Source of the DNA: Spirogloea muscicola
Lineage: Eukaryota > Streptophyta > Zygnematophyceae > Spirogloeales > Spirogloeaceae
Assembly: GCA_009602725.1 (NCBI GenBank)
Contig: WELB01000114.1
Span: 17,832 to 29,066, forward strand
Direction: 5' to 3'
DNA: 11,235 nucleotides
Made by a program: the position numbers and the translations under genes. Shown piece after piece: positions 7,991 to 11,235 of this stretch. The notes under the pieces are model-generated. The model worked only from the letters and a program-made list of their open reading frames with translations. It did no database searches and was not told the origin of the DNA. Every line of letters begins with the position of its first letter. Position 1 is the first letter of the stretch.

Positions 7991-8371
7991 AATGTCCCGG
8001 TAACGGGGTAATGATCTGGCTAAGTGGGGACACTGGTATCCGCGAGTAAGCACAGGCATATTTAACAAGCTAAGCTGAGGAGCCAGACCACCACCACGGG
8101 AGCCATTAGCCTGGCCTAATGCACGCCCAGCACGCTGGTGCATCGCGAGTGCCTGGGAGCGCTGTAGACTTAATGATAGCAGAGTTGGTCTGCTGCCGGG
8201 GAAGTTATTCTGCTGCCTCGAGCCGAAAACAGTGCAGCACAGAGTCGTGGCACGAGATAGTGTGGTGCTGGCGCTGGAAGGGAGACACAATGCGGCCCCT
8301 GTGGGGACTACCCTTGTTGGCGCCGTTCAAGGTCGTTGACATCGATGGAAACTTGGACTTGCATATGGACC

Positions 8372-10398
8372 TCAGAGTCCTATCTGCTCGTTGTTGAGCA
8401 CTACATACATGTCCCTGTCGATACATAGCTGCGTCAGCCTGGAGTACTTGTAGACACAGGAGAGATTGAGCACCTCTGGGCAAGACAAGCCACACTGAAC
8501 GATACAAGATTGAGCAATCTGCGTGTTCTAGTGGGATCATTCAGTAACTTAGCAGTGCCGGAGTATGCCGAAGCACCTGGGAGGATGTAGTCTTCAAAGC
8601 CCTTGTCTCCGTCAAAGGAGTCGGCACCTGCATGGATTTGGACACCTGTGATAACGGCATAGTCTGCTCCGTCTGCTAGTGGAGCCCTCTCAATGCAAGA
8701 CTCGAGCTCCTTCAGCGTCACCTATGACAGATACAAATTTCGCTTTAGTCAGCTTCAGAGGCATCACATTTTGCAAGTCGAAGTATTATTGCTAAGGTCT
8801 CAACTATTGTTCTGCGACTTCAATATCTATTCATCTTAAGTATCTCTCAAGAGCGTGGGCACATCAAGAGTGGTGAAGGTCCAATGTTGCAACTCAGTGG
8901 CAAACCTCCATAGTCAATTTGGTCAGATCAGCAAGGCTGGAGGGGGCCTGTGACGAGGACTCAATGTGTGCACCCTGCAGCAGATAACATCAGGCGCTTG
9001 CTTGTAATCTTTGACGAGGCGAACTGAATTAATACATGCCCGCATCAAGAGTAGCCAAAGCCCAAAGCTCGCACTCACTTGCCCCAATGTGCACATCCCA
9101 GAGGCCTCTGCCCCACCAGCATTATGCAATCAGGACGGCTTGTCATTTCTTACCAATCGCTGCTTCAGGAAGCTGAACTCCAATTCGTTTGGATCCAGGA
9201 CCGCACCAGAGAGTGAACCCTCGTTCTTCAAGAGGTTGTGCACTGCAAGTAGAGCGCCACAGGCGTGGCTCGTCTTGGTCCTTCCAATCCTGTCAATGCT
9301 CCCGATAGATTCAGGCTCCCCTGCAGCATTGAGAAGGAGACGCGCCAGACTACATGACACTGTGAAGTCACACTTGAGATCGAGTGACCTTACAAAAGCA
9401 GCTGCAATACAGCGACCCTGACTTATTACATTCAGGCAAGGAGAGCTGGCATACATCACGGAGGCACTCAAAGGGCGGCTTACCTTTCTTGTCGATCCCA
9501 ATGTGAGGGAAAGCCCAGAAGATATCTGCCAGTGCGCAGTACCTTGAGGTGAATTACTCAGCCCAACAGAGTCATGACAGTGGCCACAATGGACGAAGTC
9601 ATCAAGGGCCAACATCATCATCGGACACCGGATTTAGAAGCGGAATAATGGAGACAGTATTATGTGGCATGGTGGTGAAGTGCAATGACTATTTCATGCG
9701 AGTGCTGCCGAGAGTCATCTGGCTGCCAGCATAGGGGAGCTTGGGAAGCCGAAAGGCGTTGCTCGCACATTTCTCTGCTCCGCTTTTGTCAGGCGCGTGG
9801 CTCATGCCAGCTTTGAGCCCAACAGGGCCGCATGTGACAAGGCCCGCAAGCGCGGACATGTCGAACGACTCCCCATACATCTGGGAGCACGATGAGCAGG
9901 CCGGGCAGTCTCAGCAACTGCTACCCTTCCAGCTCAATAGATGTCAGCATTGCAAGGGTGAAGCCCCCTGCATGAGTTGAGATACAGGGAGCGAGGAGAC
10001 ACAACAGGCTTGCACAGTGATGAACATGGGGCAGGCAGCACAGAGATAAAGAGGGGACAGGCAGTCGTGCGCGGCAGCTCGTTGGCAGGGTGTGGGAGTG
10101 AGTGGTAGCAGACCCTGTCGATCTTCCGGTAGAAGGGGTGCGTGATCTCGTCGCGGCAAGTGGCGATCAGGGCAATGCTGTTGTCCCTGCGATAAGGCCA
10201 GGGCGTGGGTTGTGAGGCGCAGCGAGGGCGGAGGGGGGGGGGGCGGCGGGCGGCTTGCGAAGGGAGGGTCCAGCAGAAGGCGGACCTGCGGAAGTTGTGG
10301 GCTTCCAGGCGGGCGCGGACGGAGTCGAGGAACTGGGCGTCGGGCTGGCAGCCCGGGAAGGCCTCCTGTGCGCGGTTCTGCGCTGCGGCGGAGGCCAT
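8372..10398 (-). CDS. LCIB/LCIC-family carbonic-anhydrase-like protein, tandem copy A, 8 exons, about 274 aa (C-terminus uncertain)
   Basis: Exons on the minus strand: 10398-10286, 10186-10114, 9880-9769, 9525-9484, 9320-9154, 8974-8906, 8721-8577, then a last exon that is either 8475-8372 (274 aa) or 8414-8401 (244 aa). All phases join. Residue numbering matches copy B to position 114 and again from 193 to 240. Conserved blocks: AFPGCQ, SIALIATCRDEIT, YGESFDMSALAGLVTCG, FPHIGID (about 105-111), SHACGALL (about 132-139), FLKQRL, DYAVITGVQIHAG. Presumed zinc ligands are Cys48, His107 and Cys134. Role as for copy B: CO2/HCO3- handling or recapture in the carbon-concentrating mechanism. The start is fixed by an in-frame TGA at 10470-10468 with no other ATG after it, so no transit peptide is encoded unless an upstream exon is missing. 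It has one intron more than copy B, and lacks one base at the conserved last acceptor relative to copy B. Confidence 0.83.
8401..8475 (-). other. Ambiguous last splice acceptor of copy A
   Basis: Copy B splices at ctacAG|GGGAAAAG, giving P-GEKYAML. The matching copy A site is cgacAG|GGACATG, one base short, so it reads G-T-C-M and stops at 8403-8401. An upstream acceptor at 8477-8476 (cttgtcttgcccAG) has a better pyrimidine tract. It leaves the frame open through 8475-8372, adds about 22 residues and ends in the homologous MYVVLNNEQIGL tail. The choice is an inference. Confidence 0.5.
10187..10285 (-). other. Copy A-specific intron (99 nt, in frame, no stop)
   Basis: Minus strand CGCAG|GTCCGC ... 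TTATCGCAG|GGAC. Removal gives HNFR-R-DNSIAL, matching copy B LGFSKDNSIAL, which has no intron there. The intron is 33 codons without a stop, so retention would insert 33 residues just before the CRDE active-site strand. CGCAGG occurs at both ends. Confidence 0.8.
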
Positions 10399-10734
10399 GC
10401 CGGGCGCGAGGCTGGGCGCTGGGCCGGGGGGGAGACAGGGAGGCGGAGCTGCAGCAGTAGAGGAGGGTCAAGGAATGCGTGTGTATCAAGAAATGGGGAG
10501 GCCAGGTGCCGTCCATTGCCGAATGTACGTCACCTGCTGCTAAGCTGACCCTGACCCGCTCGGTAACCACGTGGTCAGCACATAGAGGCGAAGGAGAGAA
10601 GCTCGCGCTGAGCGACGCGAGGCCGAAACGGGGCGCGCAGTGCGACGAGGTGGAAGCTGGATGCTCGTCGCTTATTGCCCATGAAGCACACAGCGACTCA
10701 AGCGGCCACTGGGCCCTCACATCCACCTTCCAAA
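10399..10734 (-). promoter_or_regulatory. Upstream region of LCIB-like copy A, with a G-box palindrome
   Basis: The 10-bp palindrome ACCACGTGGT at 10566-10575 contains CACGTG, the core of plant and algal G-boxes bound by bZIP or bHLH factors, about 170 bp before the ATG. A pyrimidine-rich run ending ctgctgcAG just upstream of the start could be a splice acceptor for an unseen 5' exon. No TATA box is obvious. Confidence 0.4.
10566..10575. promoter_or_regulatory. G-box-like palindrome
   Basis: ACCACGTGGT, perfectly self-complementary, in the presumed promoter of copy A. No counterpart is seen upstream of copy B. Regulatory use is inferred from position and known G-box behaviour only. Confidence 0.4.
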
Positions 10735-11098
10735 GTAGTGGCTTGGATTGGCCTCCCTTCCATAGCATGCGCACCGCGCGCGCCTTCTCTCGTTCACAGC
10801 CATTGACTTACAGTGGAAAAGTTCGTCTCAAGGCCGGGTGACACCGGGTCGGTCGGCTGCGCGGAGGGGTACGTGTCGCGCGCTGTATGAAGTGACCGCG
10901 TTACACTGGCGCGAGGCCCGCCCGGTCGCGGTCGCACGCCACGAAGGCGCCACATCGGACGCTGACCAGGACGCCTCTTGGGGGCGCTAAACGCGCGCGC
11001 CTGCCAGCCTGGCGGCCGCATTCCCAGACCACCTCCCGAGGGAGAGAGAAGGCGCGCGGTGCGCATGAAATTAAAGCGAGGCCAATTCAAGCCATTAC
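10735..11098. mobile_element. MITE-like non-autonomous element with about 57-nt terminal inverted repeats
   Basis: Left arm 10735-10791 and right arm 11042-11098 are imperfect reverse complements. Both share GTA-n-TGGCTTG-n-ATTGGCCTC at the outer end, then CATGCGCACCGCGCGC and CTTCTCTC inward, with a few substitutions and a 2-nt indel. The 250-nt interior is GC-rich with no long convincing ORF, so no transposase is encoded. A single arm recurs at 7933-7989, showing a dispersed family. I cannot find a clear target-site duplication at the outer ends. Class is therefore unassigned. Confidence 0.6.
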
Positions 11099-11235
11099 AT
11101 TGTTCAGGCAGAAAATGCAGAAAGTGCAAAGAATGCAGCGCAAAGAATGTGGCTACATGAAAAGACGCCCTATACTAGGAGGGCCGGAGGTGCCACAGAG
11201 CGGGGGGAGCCGTGCTGACGGGGGCCATGTCGACT
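11099..11235. other. Right edge, no supportable gene
   Basis: Contains a short A/G-rich run with irregular repeats of gcagaaa/gcaaaga units (11110-11150) and ends in ggggccATGtcgact, which could be a start codon but is cut off at once. Nothing further can be supported. Confidence 0.4.

Noticed and set aside
8434-8721. Copy A read straight through intron 7 to an in-frame stop (SPVSTSTPG end)
   Set aside because: The residues after GASAY have no counterpart in copy B, while the donor after the Pro codon is shared by both genes and leads to a conserved tail exon.

Overview
The window looks like nuclear DNA of a unicellular green alga, probably Chlorella-like (Trebouxiophyceae). The support is three intron-rich genes whose introns (about 100-280 nt) mostly obey GT-AG, TGTAA-type candidate poly(A) signals, genes that start very GC-rich and become AT-richer toward the 3' end, and two members of the LCIB/LCIC (theta/beta-type carbonic anhydrase-like) family, which is typical of algae. 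All exon joins were made by eye from splice sites, reading-frame phase and family conservation. No transcript evidence was available.

Layout, left to right: (1) 1-584, minus strand: an open frame running off the left edge that resembles the C-terminal end of an algal retroelement polyprotein. (2) 585-885: promoter and 5'UTR of the next gene. (3) 886-3200, plus strand: a complete seven-exon gene for translation initiation factor eIF3 subunit i (326 aa, WD40 propeller). Intron 6 carries a perfect 65-bp inverted copy of the intron 4/exon 5 junction. (4) 3201-4239: the space between convergent genes, mostly presumed 3'UTR. (5) 4240-6032, minus strand: a complete seven-exon LCIB-family gene (copy B, 254 aa). 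(6) 6033-8371: 2.3 kb without a supportable gene. It holds pyrimidine-rich tandem repeats, a short telomere-like tract, a hairpin and one copy of a dispersed repeat. (7) 8372-10398, minus strand: a second LCIB-family gene (copy A, eight exons), a tandem paralogue of copy B. It has one extra intron and a C-terminal exon shifted by one base. (8) 10399-11235: the promoter side of copy A with a G-box palindrome, then a probable non-autonomous element of about 364 bp with 57-nt inverted ends, then the right edge without a recognisable gene.

eIF3i is a housekeeping translation factor with no functional link to its neighbours. The two LCIB-family genes form a head-to-tail tandem pair and probably act in inorganic-carbon handling (CO2/HCO3- interconversion or CO2 recapture), possibly as homo- or hetero-oligomers as described for LCIB/LCIC in Chlamydomonas. 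Both keep the Cys-His-Cys set expected to bind zinc. The differences between them (intron gain or loss, a GC splice donor, a C-terminal frameshift with a possible compensating splice site, and a locally very similar exon) are the most informative material in the window.
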